Assembly (NCBI RefSeq): GCF_027913035.1
Contig: NZ_CP115775.1
Span: forward strand, 868,001 to 932,000
DNA: 64,000 nt
Source of the DNA: Paracoccus albus
GTDB lineage: Bacteria > Pseudomonadota > Alphaproteobacteria > Rhodobacterales > Rhodobacteraceae
Reading direction: 5' to 3'
Positions 10,241 to 18,695 of this stretch are shown piece by piece. The notes under the pieces were generated by a model. It did not search any database and was not told where the DNA came from. It saw nothing but the letters and a program-made list of their open reading frames with translations. The position numbers and the translations under genes were made by a program. The first letter of the stretch is position 1; each line of letters opens with the position of its first letter.

Positions 10241-11346
10241 TGGCGATGTCAGAACTCAATCGTCGCCGCTGGCGCAATTTCCGCAACAACAAGAGGGCCT
10301 TCTGGTCGCTCATCATCTTCACAATCCTGTTCGGCCTGTCGCTTTGTGCCGAGCTGATTGCAAATAATAAGCCTCTGGTCGTGAACTATCGCGGTGATCT
10401 TTATTACCCGGTTTTCAATTTCTATCCCGAAACCACATTCGGCGGCGATTTCCAGACAGAGGCGCTGTACAGGCTGCCCGATACGCAATGCCTGATCATC
10501 TCGGGCGGGCGTGAGGAATGCTGGGATGAGGATCCCGAGGCCTATATCGCATCTGTGAAGGATGGCAGCGCCGGGGTGCCCGAGGCCGAGCAGGGCTGGA
10601 TGGTCTGGCCGATCATTCCCTTCCATTACCGCGATACCGATCAGGTCGGCCAAGCGCCGAGCGCGCCGGACAGCCGCCACTGGCTGGGCACGGATGCGAC
10701 GACGCGCGATGTGCTGTCGCGCACGATCTATGGCTTCCGCACCTCGGTCGTGTTCACGCTGGTGGTGACGGCGGTGGCGTCGGTCATCGGGATCGCGATG
10801 GGCGCGATACAGGGCTATTTCGGCGGCCGGACGGATATTCTGCTGCAACGCCTGCTGGAGATATGGCAGAACACGCCCGTCCTTTACGTCATCATCATCA
10901 TGTTTGCCGTCTTCGGGCGAAGTTTCTGGCTGCTTGTGATCATCATGATCGTCTTTGGCTGGCCAGCTTTGGTCGGTGTGGTCCGGGCCGAATTCCTGCG
11001 GGCGCGGAATTTCGAATATGTCCGCGCCGCGCGGGCGCTTGGTGTGGGTGATCGCAAGATCATGTTCCGGCATATCCTGCCCAACGCAATGGTGGCGACG
11101 CTGACCATGCTGCCTTTCATCGTGACCGGCACGGTTTCGACGTTGGCGGCACTGGATTATCTTGGCTATGGCCTGCCAAGTTCGGCCCCCAGCCTTGGGG
11201 AACTGGCCCTTGTCGGCAAACAGAACCTCCAGGCACCTTGGCTTGCCTTTACCGCCTTCTTTACATTCGCCATCATGCTGTCGCTTCTGGTCTTCATCTT
11301 CGAAGGCGTGCGCGATGCCTTCGACCCCCGGAAGACCTTCAAATGA
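10240..11346 (+). CDS. yejE: Peptide ABC transporter permease, YejE-like
   Basis: 368 residues. Second permease of the Yej importer, with an N-terminal RRRWRNFRNNKRAFWSL segment, a large periplasmic loop after helix 1 holding two Cys, and about six helices in all. The EAA loop is within VRAARALGVGDRKIMFRHIL. Overlaps yejB by one base and yejF by four (ATGA). A second in-frame ATG two codons in is equally possible as the start. Confidence 0.93.
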   Translation: MAMSELNRRRWRNFRNNKRAFWSLIIFTILFGLSLCAELIANNKPLVVNYRGDLYYPVFNFYPETTFGGDFQTEALYRLPDTQCLIISGGREECWDEDPEAYIASVKDGSAGVPEAEQGWMVWPIIPFHYRDTDQVGQAPSAPDSRHWLGTDATTRDVLSRTIYGFRTSVVFTLVVTAVASVIGIAMGAIQGYFGGRTDILLQRLLEIWQNTPVLYVIIIMFAVFGRSFWLLVIIMIVFGWPALVGVVRAEFLRARNFEYVRAARALGVGDRKIMFRHILPNAMVATLTMLPFIVTGTVSTLAALDYLGYGLPSSAPSLGELALVGKQNLQAPWLAFTAFFTFAIMLSLLVFIFEGVRDAFDPRKTFK

Positions 11347-13109
11347 GCAGCCGCGATCAGGACAAGAACGACCCGGTCCTGCCGGTAGAGGCGTTGGCCC
11401 CGGCCCCCGGTCTGGGGCCTGCGCCTGTTGACGATCATCAGCACGAGGGCCAGGGCGACACCTTGGCAGAGCCTGACGCGGCAGCCCATGTCACGCATCC
11501 CGCCACCTTGCCTGATGAGATCGTGCTGGATGTGCGCAAGCTGAAGGTCAGCTTCAGTCAGGACGGGCAGATCATCCCAGCCGTGCGTGGTGTCAGTTTC
11601 CAGATCGGCCGGGGCGAAACGGTGGCGCTCGTCGGGGAATCCGGTTCGGGCAAGTCCGTGACCGCGCTTTCGACCGTGCAGCTTCTGGGTGATGCCGCGA
11701 ATTTGGACGGTGCCATTAGCTATGAGGGAGAGGAGCTGCTGGGTGCCAGCCCCGCCAAGCTGCGCGATATTCGCGGCAACGATATCAGCTTCATCTTTCA
11801 GGAGCCGATGACCTCGCTGAACCCGCTGCACACGCTGGAAAAGCAGCTTTCAGAAAGTATCGCGCTGCATCAGGGCCTGAAGGGTGCTGCGGTGCGCGAA
11901 CGGATTCTGGAACTGTTGAACCGTGTGGGTATCCGTGATCCCGACACCCGTCTTGCGGATTATCCCCACCAGCTTTCCGGCGGTCAGCGGCAGCGGGTCA
12001 TGATCGCGATGGCACTGGCGAACCGGCCGGAATTGCTGATCGCGGATGAGCCGACGACCGCGCTTGATGTGACCATTCAGGCTCAGATCCTTGATTTGCT
12101 GGCAGAGCTTAAGCGCGAAGAGGGCCTGTCGATGCTGTTCATCAGCCATGACCTTGGTCTGGTGCGGCGCATCGCGGATCGGGTCTGCGTGATGAAAGAC
12201 GGTGAGATCGTCGAGCAGGGGCCGGTCGAGGGGATCTTTTCCGATCCGCGGCATCCCTATACCAGGACGCTGCTGGCGGCAGAGCCGACCGGCAGGGCAG
12301 CTGCTGTTGCTGAAGATGCACCAGTTCTGGTTGCGACCGATGATCTGAAGGTCTGGTTTCCGATCCAACGCGGTCTATTGCGTCGCACAGTCGGCCATGT
12401 GAAGGCTGTGAACGGGGCGACCCTGTCGGTGCGGCAGGGTGAGACATTGGGGATTGTGGGCGAATCCGGATCGGGCAAGACGACGCTGGCGCTTGCGATC
12501 ATGCGGCTGATCGAAAGCGATGGGCCGATCCTGTATGAAGGTCAGGATATCTCGAAATGGGGCTCGCGGCAGTTGCGTGACCTGCGTCGCGATATGCAGA
12601 TCGTCTTTCAGGATCCTTACGGCAGCCTGTCCCCGCGCATGACCGTCGAACAGATCATTGCCGAGGGTCTGGGTGTGCACGGCGTCGAAAAAGGTCGCAA
12701 CCGGCGCGAGATGGTGGCCGAGATCATGGCCGAGGTCGGCTTGCCGCCCGAAACCATGCACCGCTATCCGCATGAGTTCTCTGGCGGGCAGCGTCAACGC
12801 ATCGCCATCGCGCGTGCCATGATCCTTCGGCCAAAGGTGGTCGTGCTGGACGAACCGACATCGGCACTGGATATGACCGTTCAGGTCCAGATCGTGGAAT
12901 TGCTGCGCAAGCTGCAACGTGACCACGGGCTTGCCTATCTGTTCATCAGCCATGATCTGCGGGTTGTACGCGCCATGTCGCATAAGATCATGGTTATGCG
13001 TGCGGGTGAGGTCGTAGAGCAGGGGTTGGTCGAACAGATTTTCGACTCACCAGAAACCGACTATACGCGGGATCTTATGGATGCCGCTTTCCGGGACTAT
13101 CGAAAATGA
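11343..13109 (+). CDS. yejF: Peptide ABC transporter ATP-binding protein (double), YejF-like
   Basis: 588 residues containing two complete ATPase modules. Module 1 has Walker A GESGSGKS and signature LSGGQRQR; module 2 has Walker A GESGSGKT and signature FSGGQRQR. Each has its Walker B (LLIADEPTTALD and VVVLDEPTSALD). Such fused ATPases energise Yej-type importers. I start at ATG 11343, which overlaps the yejE stop as ATGA; a longer open frame upstream lies inside yejE. The N-terminal 45 residues are acidic and low-complexity. Confidence 0.94.
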   Translation: MSSRDQDKNDPVLPVEALAPAPGLGPAPVDDHQHEGQGDTLAEPDAAAHVTHPATLPDEIVLDVRKLKVSFSQDGQIIPAVRGVSFQIGRGETVALVGESGSGKSVTALSTVQLLGDAANLDGAISYEGEELLGASPAKLRDIRGNDISFIFQEPMTSLNPLHTLEKQLSESIALHQGLKGAAVRERILELLNRVGIRDPDTRLADYPHQLSGGQRQRVMIAMALANRPELLIADEPTTALDVTIQAQILDLLAELKREEGLSMLFISHDLGLVRRIADRVCVMKDGEIVEQGPVEGIFSDPRHPYTRTLLAAEPTGRAAAVAEDAPVLVATDDLKVWFPIQRGLLRRTVGHVKAVNGATLSVRQGETLGIVGESGSGKTTLALAIMRLIESDGPILYEGQDISKWGSRQLRDLRRDMQIVFQDPYGSLSPRMTVEQIIAEGLGVHGVEKGRNRREMVAEIMAEVGLPPETMHRYPHEFSGGQRQRIAIARAMILRPKVVVLDEPTSALDMTVQVQIVELLRKLQRDHGLAYLFISHDLRVVRAMSHKIMVMRAGEVVEQGLVEQIFDSPETDYTRDLMDAAFRDYRK

Positions 13110-14329
13110 AAATACTCTTTGTCCACCAGAATTTTCCGGGTCAGTTCTTGCATCTGGCACCTGCTCTTGCGGCACGTGGGCACGACGTAACGGCATTGAC
13201 AGATCAGAAAAATGATCGTCCCAGCAATGTCCGCGTCCTGAAATACAAGACGCCCGATGAGGTCACCTGCTCTCAACCATTTGCGAAAGCATATGCCGAA
13301 CATGTCGAGCGCGGCTATATGGCAGCGCGTGGTGCTCGTGCGTTGCGGGACCGGCACGGCTATGTGCCCGATGTGATATTCGGTCATTCCGGCTGGGGTG
13401 AAACATTGTTTCTCAGGGAAATCTGGCCGGATGCAAAGCTTCTGGTATATGCGGAGCTGATCTACCGAACGCGCGGCCATGACATCGGCTTCGACCCGGA
13501 AGCGACGGGCAACCTGGACTGGTCGCGCTTCAATACGGTCGCTCGCACTGGCCATCTTGCGATGGGTATTCTGCAGTGTGATGCGGCCTTGTCGCCTACT
13601 CGCTATCAGGCGGAAAGTTTTCCGGCAGAGCTTCAATCAAAGATCACCACCGTTCATGACGGTATCGATACTGATCTGATGCGCCCTGACGCCGAGGCCA
13701 GCTTTACCCTGCCGAATGGCAACGTGCTGAAAGCGGGTGATGAGGTGCTGACCTATGTTTCGCGCTCGCTTGAGCCTTACCGGGGTTTCCACGTTCTGAT
13801 GCGCGCGCTGCCAGATGTCATGGCGGCGCGGCCCAACGCTCAGGTCGTGATGATCGGCGGGGATGGTACCAGCTATGGCGGCAAGCCGCGCGATGCAAAG
13901 ACCTGGAAGGCAAAATTGCTGGCGGAAACAGAGGGACGGCTGGATCTTGAACGTATCCATTTCCTTGGTCGCGTGAAGTACCATGATTACCGCCGGGTGC
14001 TACAGGTCGGACGGGTGCATTGCTACCTGACCTATCCCTTCGTGTTGAGTTGGTCGCTGACAGAGGCGATGTCTGCGGGTGCATATATCGTTGGCTCAGA
14101 CACGGCGCCGGTGCAGGAGTTGATCCGGGATGGGCAGAATGGCAGGCTGGTCGATTTCTTCGATCAGAAGGCGCTGTCCGCCGCATTGATCCGGGGGCTG
14201 GAGGGCGATCCGGAGGCCGAGCGTATAAGAGCCGCCGCGCGTCAGACGATCACTGATGGCTATGATCTGAAACGCCACAGCCTGCCGCGCCTGATCGACT
14301 GGGTGGAAAGCTTTGGGCCGCAGGACTAG
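13106..14329 (+). CDS. Glycosyltransferase family 4-type protein
   Basis: 407 residues with a GT-B fold. The N-terminal acceptor domain begins MKILFVHQNFPGQFLHLAPAL. The C-terminal nucleotide-sugar domain has YVSRSLEPYRGF and a donor-site Glu region around LSWSLTEAMSAGAYIVGSD. It probably acts at the membrane face on a lipid- or polysaccharide-linked acceptor. The start overlaps yejF by four bases (ATGA), so it is coupled to a peptide importer, an unexpected partner. The stop overlaps the convergent histidine kinase gene. Confidence 0.85.
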   Translation: MKILFVHQNFPGQFLHLAPALAARGHDVTALTDQKNDRPSNVRVLKYKTPDEVTCSQPFAKAYAEHVERGYMAARGARALRDRHGYVPDVIFGHSGWGETLFLREIWPDAKLLVYAELIYRTRGHDIGFDPEATGNLDWSRFNTVARTGHLAMGILQCDAALSPTRYQAESFPAELQSKITTVHDGIDTDLMRPDAEASFTLPNGNVLKAGDEVLTYVSRSLEPYRGFHVLMRALPDVMAARPNAQVVMIGGDGTSYGGKPRDAKTWKAKLLAETEGRLDLERIHFLGRVKYHDYRRVLQVGRVHCYLTYPFVLSWSLTEAMSAGAYIVGSDTAPVQELIRDGQNGRLVDFFDQKALSAALIRGLEGDPEAERIRAAARQTITDGYDLKRHSLPRLIDWVESFGPQD

Positions 14330-15633
14330 TCCGGCAGCGTGACCGTTGCGGATAAGCCGCGCAGTTGCTCGTCTCTGCCAAGTTTCAGCCCGCCACCATT
14401 CAAGGCCGCAAGATCGGCGATAATTGCAAGGCCCAGACCGGCACCCGGGCCGCGTTCATCCAGTCGGGTGCCGCGTGACAACGCACGACTGAAATCCGCG
14501 TCGGCCATACCGGGGCCGTCATCGGCGATGGTCAGGTAAACCTGCCCTTCCTGCCGTGCAGTCCTGACCGAGATCCGGCTGTTGGCCCATTTCGTGGCAT
14601 TTTCCAGCAGATTTCCGAGAATTTCCTGAGCGTCCTCATGCTCAATCGGGAGGGTTGGGGTGGCGATATCGCGCAAGACTTCAATGCCTCGATCCTGCAG
14701 TGGACGGTTCAGCACCAGCAGAATATCGTCAATCACCGGGGTGATATGTGTCACCTGGCCCAACACGCGCCGACCGCCCGCGCTGCGTGCCCGCTTCAGG
14801 TGCCACGCGATCTGACGATCCATCCGTGCGATGACCGCCTGACCCGGATCGTCGGGTGGCAGATCACCTTGCAGCGCCATCAGCGGTGTTTTCAGTGAAT
14901 GGGCCAGATTGCCGATCTGTTCGCGGGTGCGGGCAAGCTGATCTCTGTTCTGCGTCAGCAGCGCGTTCATCTCTTCGGCGATGGGTTGCAGTTCCGCGAC
15001 ATCAGGGGGGCGCAGCGTGGCTGTCTGGCCTTCGCGGACAGCACGCAGATTGCGACCCATAAGCCGCAGAGATGACAGGCCAGCCGTCACCTGAACCACA
15101 ACACCTACCGCCAGACCGATCCCCAGCACAGCAAGGGTCAGCGCCAGCGGACGGCGGACGGCTGCCAGAGCCGCATCGATCTCTGCCTGTGGTGCTGTCA
15201 CGGTGACGCGCAAATCCTCGTCGCTGCCCGGAACGGTGAAAGCGCGGGTTGCCGCGCGCAGCATGGCCCCATCCGGTCCCAATGTCTGCGCCCCCGATGC
15301 ATCAGCGGCAGGCACAGGCAGTTCAGATTCATAGAGCGAGTCCGAAGTGATAAAGACACTGCCATCCGCAGATACCTGCCAATACCACCCTGACAGAGGC
15401 TGACTGAATCGTGGATCGGTTGGACTGTCCACCAGTTGCGCCAACCCTGAGGAATCCGCGCCCGTTCCGACCATCAACGCGTCGGAAACCGCCGCAAGTT
15501 CGGCATCGAAACGTGTAGAGACGAAGCGTTCGAGCACATTGCCGATGATCAGATAGGCCGCGAGAAGTGCAGCGCTCAGCCAAAGCGCTGACAGCCATAG
15601 CAGGCGGCCCCGGATGGATTTCCAGCCGATCAC
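14326..15633 (-). CDS. Sensor histidine kinase
   Basis: 435 residues. Membrane helices at about residues 12-34 and 161-182 flank a periplasmic sensor region. A HAMP-like linker follows, then a dimerisation domain with the phospho-acceptor His in NLAHSLKTPL and an ATPase domain with N box (LGNLLENATKWA) and G box (IADDGPGMA). GLGLAI marks a later ATP-lid motif. It overlaps the response regulator upstream by four bases (ATGA), so the two form one system. The ligand is unknown; PhoQ/FeuQ-type kinases are the nearest type I can suggest. Confidence 0.9.
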   Translation of the reverse strand: MIGWKSIRGRLLWLSALWLSAALLAAYLIIGNVLERFVSTRFDAELAAVSDALMVGTGADSSGLAQLVDSPTDPRFSQPLSGWYWQVSADGSVFITSDSLYESELPVPAADASGAQTLGPDGAMLRAATRAFTVPGSDEDLRVTVTAPQAEIDAALAAVRRPLALTLAVLGIGLAVGVVVQVTAGLSSLRLMGRNLRAVREGQTATLRPPDVAELQPIAEEMNALLTQNRDQLARTREQIGNLAHSLKTPLMALQGDLPPDDPGQAVIARMDRQIAWHLKRARSAGGRRVLGQVTHITPVIDDILLVLNRPLQDRGIEVLRDIATPTLPIEHEDAQEILGNLLENATKWANSRISVRTARQEGQVYLTIADDGPGMADADFSRALSRGTRLDERGPGAGLGLAIIADLAALNGGGLKLGRDEQLRGLSATVTLPD

Positions 15634-16304
15634 GCCTGCGTCGCCGTCTGATCGTTCAGCAGATAGCCTTCGCCCCGGCGGGTTTCGATCACGCCGTCTC
15701 CGACTTTTTTGCGCAGTCGGCCGATGACGACCTCGATGGACTTGAAGTCGCGGTCGGCATTGGCGTCATACAGATGTTCGGCCAGCTCGGTGCGCGACAC
15801 GACGCGGCGCTTGTGGTGGATCAGGTAGGCCAGGATGCGCAGCTCGAACGCGGTCAGTTTCAGCGGCACACCGTCGCGGGTCACGACGCCAAGCTGCGAA
15901 TCAAGCGTCAGCGAACCGGCCCGGATCACTGACTGGGCGTGACCCGCCGCGCGGCGCACCAAGGTCTGGGCGCGTATCACCACCTCGTCCAGACGAAAGG
16001 GTTTGACGGCGTAATCATCGGCACCGGCGCGGAACCCCGCCACCTTGTCCGCCCATTCGCCGCGCGCGGTCAGGATCAGCACCGGCATGGAAATTCCGGC
16101 TGCGCGCCAGCTTTCCAGCACCTCTATCCCCGGCATTCCGGGAAGACCCAGATCGAGGACAGCGACATCGTATGTTTCGGTCGCGCCCAGAAACTCGCCT
16201 TCCTCGCCATCGGTCGCGCAATCGGTCACGAAGCCCGCATCGTTCAGCGCCGACGATAGTTGTGACGAAAGTGTGGGGTCGTCCTCAACAATAAGGCAGC
16301 GCAT
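15630..16304 (-). CDS. OmpR/PhoP-family response regulator
   Basis: 224 residues. Receiver domain with acidic pair EDD near the start, phospho-acceptor Asp in VAVLDLGLPG, Thr/Lys switch residues in LTARG and KPF. The C-terminal winged-helix DNA-binding domain includes LTAFELRILAYLI. I start at ATG 16304, where the canonical MRCLIVEDD begins; the frame stays open upstream inside the PepSY gene. Start and upstream stop overlap as TGATG. It probably controls its own operon and the divergent PepSY gene. Confidence 0.92.
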   Translation of the reverse strand: MRCLIVEDDPTLSSQLSSALNDAGFVTDCATDGEEGEFLGATETYDVAVLDLGLPGMPGIEVLESWRAAGISMPVLILTARGEWADKVAGFRAGADDYAVKPFRLDEVVIRAQTLVRRAAGHAQSVIRAGSLTLDSQLGVVTRDGVPLKLTAFELRILAYLIHHKRRVVSRTELAEHLYDANADRDFKSIEVVIGRLRKKVGDGVIETRRGEGYLLNDQTATQA

Positions 16305-16633
16305 CAGTCGTCCTTGTGATTCTTGTTCATCGGCACCCGTGCCGCGTTCAGTCCCCTGCCGCGCACATCCAGAATACGACCCGTTTCGCCGTCCAGCCGA
16401 ATGATGATAATATTGCCCTGTTTCGACAGCAGGACGAGTTCCTGAATGCTGTCGCTTCCCAGGGCGAATTCGTAGGGGGCGGGCGAATCGACTCGCGCGG
16501 CCAGCAACCGGCCCTGAAAGCGTTCGCCGACTATTTTCACGACCTCGTGAAGGGGCAAAAGCTCTGGCGGCTTCGCCGGGGCGCACAGCGCAGCGATGGG
16601 AATCAGCAGTAAAATAAGGGCTGCACGGATCAT
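16304..16633 (-). CDS. PepSY-domain periplasmic protein
   Basis: 109 residues with a signal peptide (MIRAALILLLIPIAALCA) and one PepSY-like domain: LLPLHEVVKIVGERFQGRLL followed by IIIIRLDGETGRILDV. PepSY proteins of this kind often sit with two-component systems and may modulate the sensor. It is first in the minus-strand operon PepSY, response regulator, histidine kinase. It faces the + strand PepSY/collagen-like gene across about 130 bp, which should hold both promoters. Confidence 0.85.
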   Translation of the reverse strand: MIRAALILLLIPIAALCAPAKPPELLPLHEVVKIVGERFQGRLLAARVDSPAPYEFALGSDSIQELVLLSKQGNIIIIRLDGETGRILDVRGRGLNAARVPMNKNHKDD

Positions 16634-16764
16634 GATCCCAGAATAATGCGTTAGAAGTAAACGGAAACCAAATGCTTCATTGGCGAAAGGTTCGCAATAG
16701 GGCGGCTAGGCAGGGCTCATCCGGGGCGAAGAGTTGCCCTGCGAAGATTCGAAAGGAAGTAACT

Positions 16765-17670
16765 ATGAGCAGTAAACTGAAACCTTCTATTCTCGTGCTG
16801 AGCCTGATGGGCGTTCTTGGCGGAGGTATGGCCGTCGCTCAAACGGCCCCCGCATCCCCTGATGCTGATGCGGATGCGCCCGCGACGACAGCACCGGCAG
16901 ATGCTGCGGAATCGGAGGCGCAAGTCCAGGTCCCCCAACTGTTCCAGAGCGATGATTTTGCCGATGTCGAGACGCGTCCCGGTCCGCGTGGCGGTCTGTT
17001 CGTTGGCGGCAGCATTGCCGAGACGGGCAAGGATTTCGATGCCATCGTCAGCCGCGACGGCGAATTGATGGGCGTGCGGACCGCCGAAGGGTCGGCCTTG
17101 CCGCAGGCATTGATGGACGAATTGCTGCCCGAGGCTGCGCGTGCGCATCCGATCATGTCGGAGATCGCAGAGCTGAATACGATTGGCAGACGTGGCGGCG
17201 CGGTCATGATCGGCGGGCAAGCTGCATCGGGCGATGAAGTCCGGATCGGTTTTGATGAAGACGGAGAACTGATGCGCTTTGAGCGCGGCGATCACGGTGA
17301 TCGTGGCAAACGCGGTTTTGGCAAGCATGGCGAGCGCGGCGAGAAAGGTCAGCGCGGCTATCATGGCGATAGGTCCGAACGCGGTGATCGTGATGGTGAT
17401 CGTGACCGCATGGGTCAGCGCGATGGCGGTCCTCATGAAGGTGGCCAGTCCCAAGGCGGACCGGACGGTCGCCCGCAGCCGGGACAGTCGCCTGCGCCGG
17501 TCGATGAGGCCGCGATCCGCAGCGCCGTGGAAGGGGCGGGTTATTCGGAACTGGGTGAGTTCAGCCCCAATCCGCGCGGAGCCTCGTTCGAAGCGTTGAA
17601 TCCGCAGGGTGAAGAGGTGGTCGTTTTTGTCACGCCTGAAGGTGAGGTCGTGCGCGAAACCGCCCGCTGA
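16765..17670 (+). CDS. Secreted PepSY-like protein with collagen-like linker
   Basis: 301 residues starting at ATG 16765 (GGAAG six bases upstream). Signal peptide with VAQ|TAPAS-type cleavage, an acidic Ala/Pro stretch, then a first PepSY-like unit (about residues 70-170). A charged Gly/Arg/Asp/His-rich stretch (about 170-250, repeated HGDRG, RGERGEKG-type units) follows, and a second PepSY-like unit (SAVEGAGYSELGEFSPN on) ends in GEVVRETAR. Probably periplasmic. Divergent from the PepSY/two-component operon, whose target it probably is. Function unknown. Confidence 0.75.
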   Translation: MSSKLKPSILVLSLMGVLGGGMAVAQTAPASPDADADAPATTAPADAAESEAQVQVPQLFQSDDFADVETRPGPRGGLFVGGSIAETGKDFDAIVSRDGELMGVRTAEGSALPQALMDELLPEAARAHPIMSEIAELNTIGRRGGAVMIGGQAASGDEVRIGFDEDGELMRFERGDHGDRGKRGFGKHGERGEKGQRGYHGDRSERGDRDGDRDRMGQRDGGPHEGGQSQGGPDGRPQPGQSPAPVDEAAIRSAVEGAGYSELGEFSPNPRGASFEALNPQGEEVVVFVTPEGEVVRETAR

Positions 17671-17695
17671 GCACTGTGAGACTTAGCTGAAATCG

Positions 17696-17722
17696 GGCGC
17701 GACCTGCGGGTCGCGCCTTTTT
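17696..17722 (+). terminator. Rho-independent terminator
   Basis: 9-bp perfect stem GGCGCGACC / GGTCGCGCC with loop TGCG and a T5 tail, 25 bp after the collagen-like gene. Confidence 0.9.
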
Positions 17723-17730
17723 CCATTCCG

Positions 17731-18204
17731 CTACGCGCCGTTCAGTGCCCGTTCCAACAGCGACAAGGCGTGTGCGACAGATGCAGCGCGCACCTGTTCC
17801 CTTCCAAGAGGGCCGAATTCAACCGTTTCCGATTGGGTTACAGTCACGGATGACACGGCAAAGCAGACGCGCCCCTCGGGCTTATGGTCCGATCCGCCCG
17901 GCCCGGCAATGCCGGTAATCGCAACCGCAAGTGCTGCCTCTGATCTGGTGCGGGCACCATTTGCCATTTCCCGTGCCGTTTCCTCGCTGACCGCGCCGAA
18001 ACGGCTCAACGTCTCGGCGGATACGCCCAGCATCTGTTGCTTGGCGGCGTTGGAATAGGTGACGAAGCCACGGTCGAAGACGTCCGATGATCCCGGCACT
18101 TCGGTCAGTGCCCCGGCGACGAGCCCGCCCGTGCAGCTTTCAGCCGTGGCAATCATCATCCCGCGCGTGCGGGCGGCTTCAAGAATGCGGGCGGCAACGC
18201 TCAT
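17731..18204 (-). CDS. pncC: CinA C-terminal-type amidase (nicotinamide-nucleotide amidase)
   Basis: 157 residues equal to the C-terminal CinA domain alone. Motifs TAESCTGGLVAGALTEVPGS, FVTYSNAAK and AITGIAGPGGS are present. The family deamidates nicotinamide mononucleotide in NAD recycling. ATG 18204 overlaps the pgpA stop as ATGA, so I prefer it to a longer frame reading into pgpA. Last gene of the ispDF-pgpA-pncC minus-strand operon. Confidence 0.88.
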   Translation of the reverse strand: MSVAARILEAARTRGMMIATAESCTGGLVAGALTEVPGSSDVFDRGFVTYSNAAKQQMLGVSAETLSRFGAVSEETAREMANGARTRSEAALAVAITGIAGPGGSDHKPEGRVCFAVSSVTVTQSETVEFGPLGREQVRAASVAHALSLLERALNGA

Positions 18205-18692
18205 GCGATCAGCCCGTGCCAGATGCCCGCGCAGATCATCGTCGTGAGACCTGCGAACACGCCTGCCCACAGGTCATCCATCATGACGCCCATCGTGCCG
18301 CCTTCGCGGTCGGCACGGCCGATGATCCACGGCTTCCAGATATCGAACAGGCGGAACAGCAGGAATGCGGCCAGCCAGCCCGGCCACGGAAATTCGGTCG
18401 AAGGCAGGCCCGCATGCCAGAAACCGTAGGAGGGAAAGCACAGCGCCAGCCATTGGCCCGCGACCTCGTCGATGACGATTTCGGAACGGTCGGGGTCCTC
18501 CATCCCTTTCGTATAATGCGACACCGACCAGAAGCCGAGCGCGGTGACGGCGATGGTTGCGAGCGCCAGAAGGGGAAAGCTGCCGATCCAGTGAATGACG
18601 ACGCCAAGCGCCACAGCAACGGCGGAGCCCCATGTTCCCGGCGCGGGACGAATGTCGCCCGCGCCGAACCATGTCGCGATCATACGGTGCAT
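18201..18692 (-). CDS. pgpA: Phosphatidylglycerophosphatase A
   Basis: 163 residues with several membrane helices. Motifs include GDIRPAPGTWGS near the N-terminus, IVIDEVAGQWLAL (metal-binding acidic residues) and MMDDLWAGVFAGL. Dephosphorylates phosphatidylglycerol phosphate in the inner membrane. It begins 3 bp after the ispDF stop and overlaps pncC by four bases, so the three genes form one operon. Confidence 0.93.
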   Translation of the reverse strand: MHRMIATWFGAGDIRPAPGTWGSAVAVALGVVIHWIGSFPLLALATIAVTALGFWSVSHYTKGMEDPDRSEIVIDEVAGQWLALCFPSYGFWHAGLPSTEFPWPGWLAAFLLFRLFDIWKPWIIGRADREGGTMGVMMDDLWAGVFAGLTTMICAGIWHGLIA

Positions 18693-18695
18693 CGC

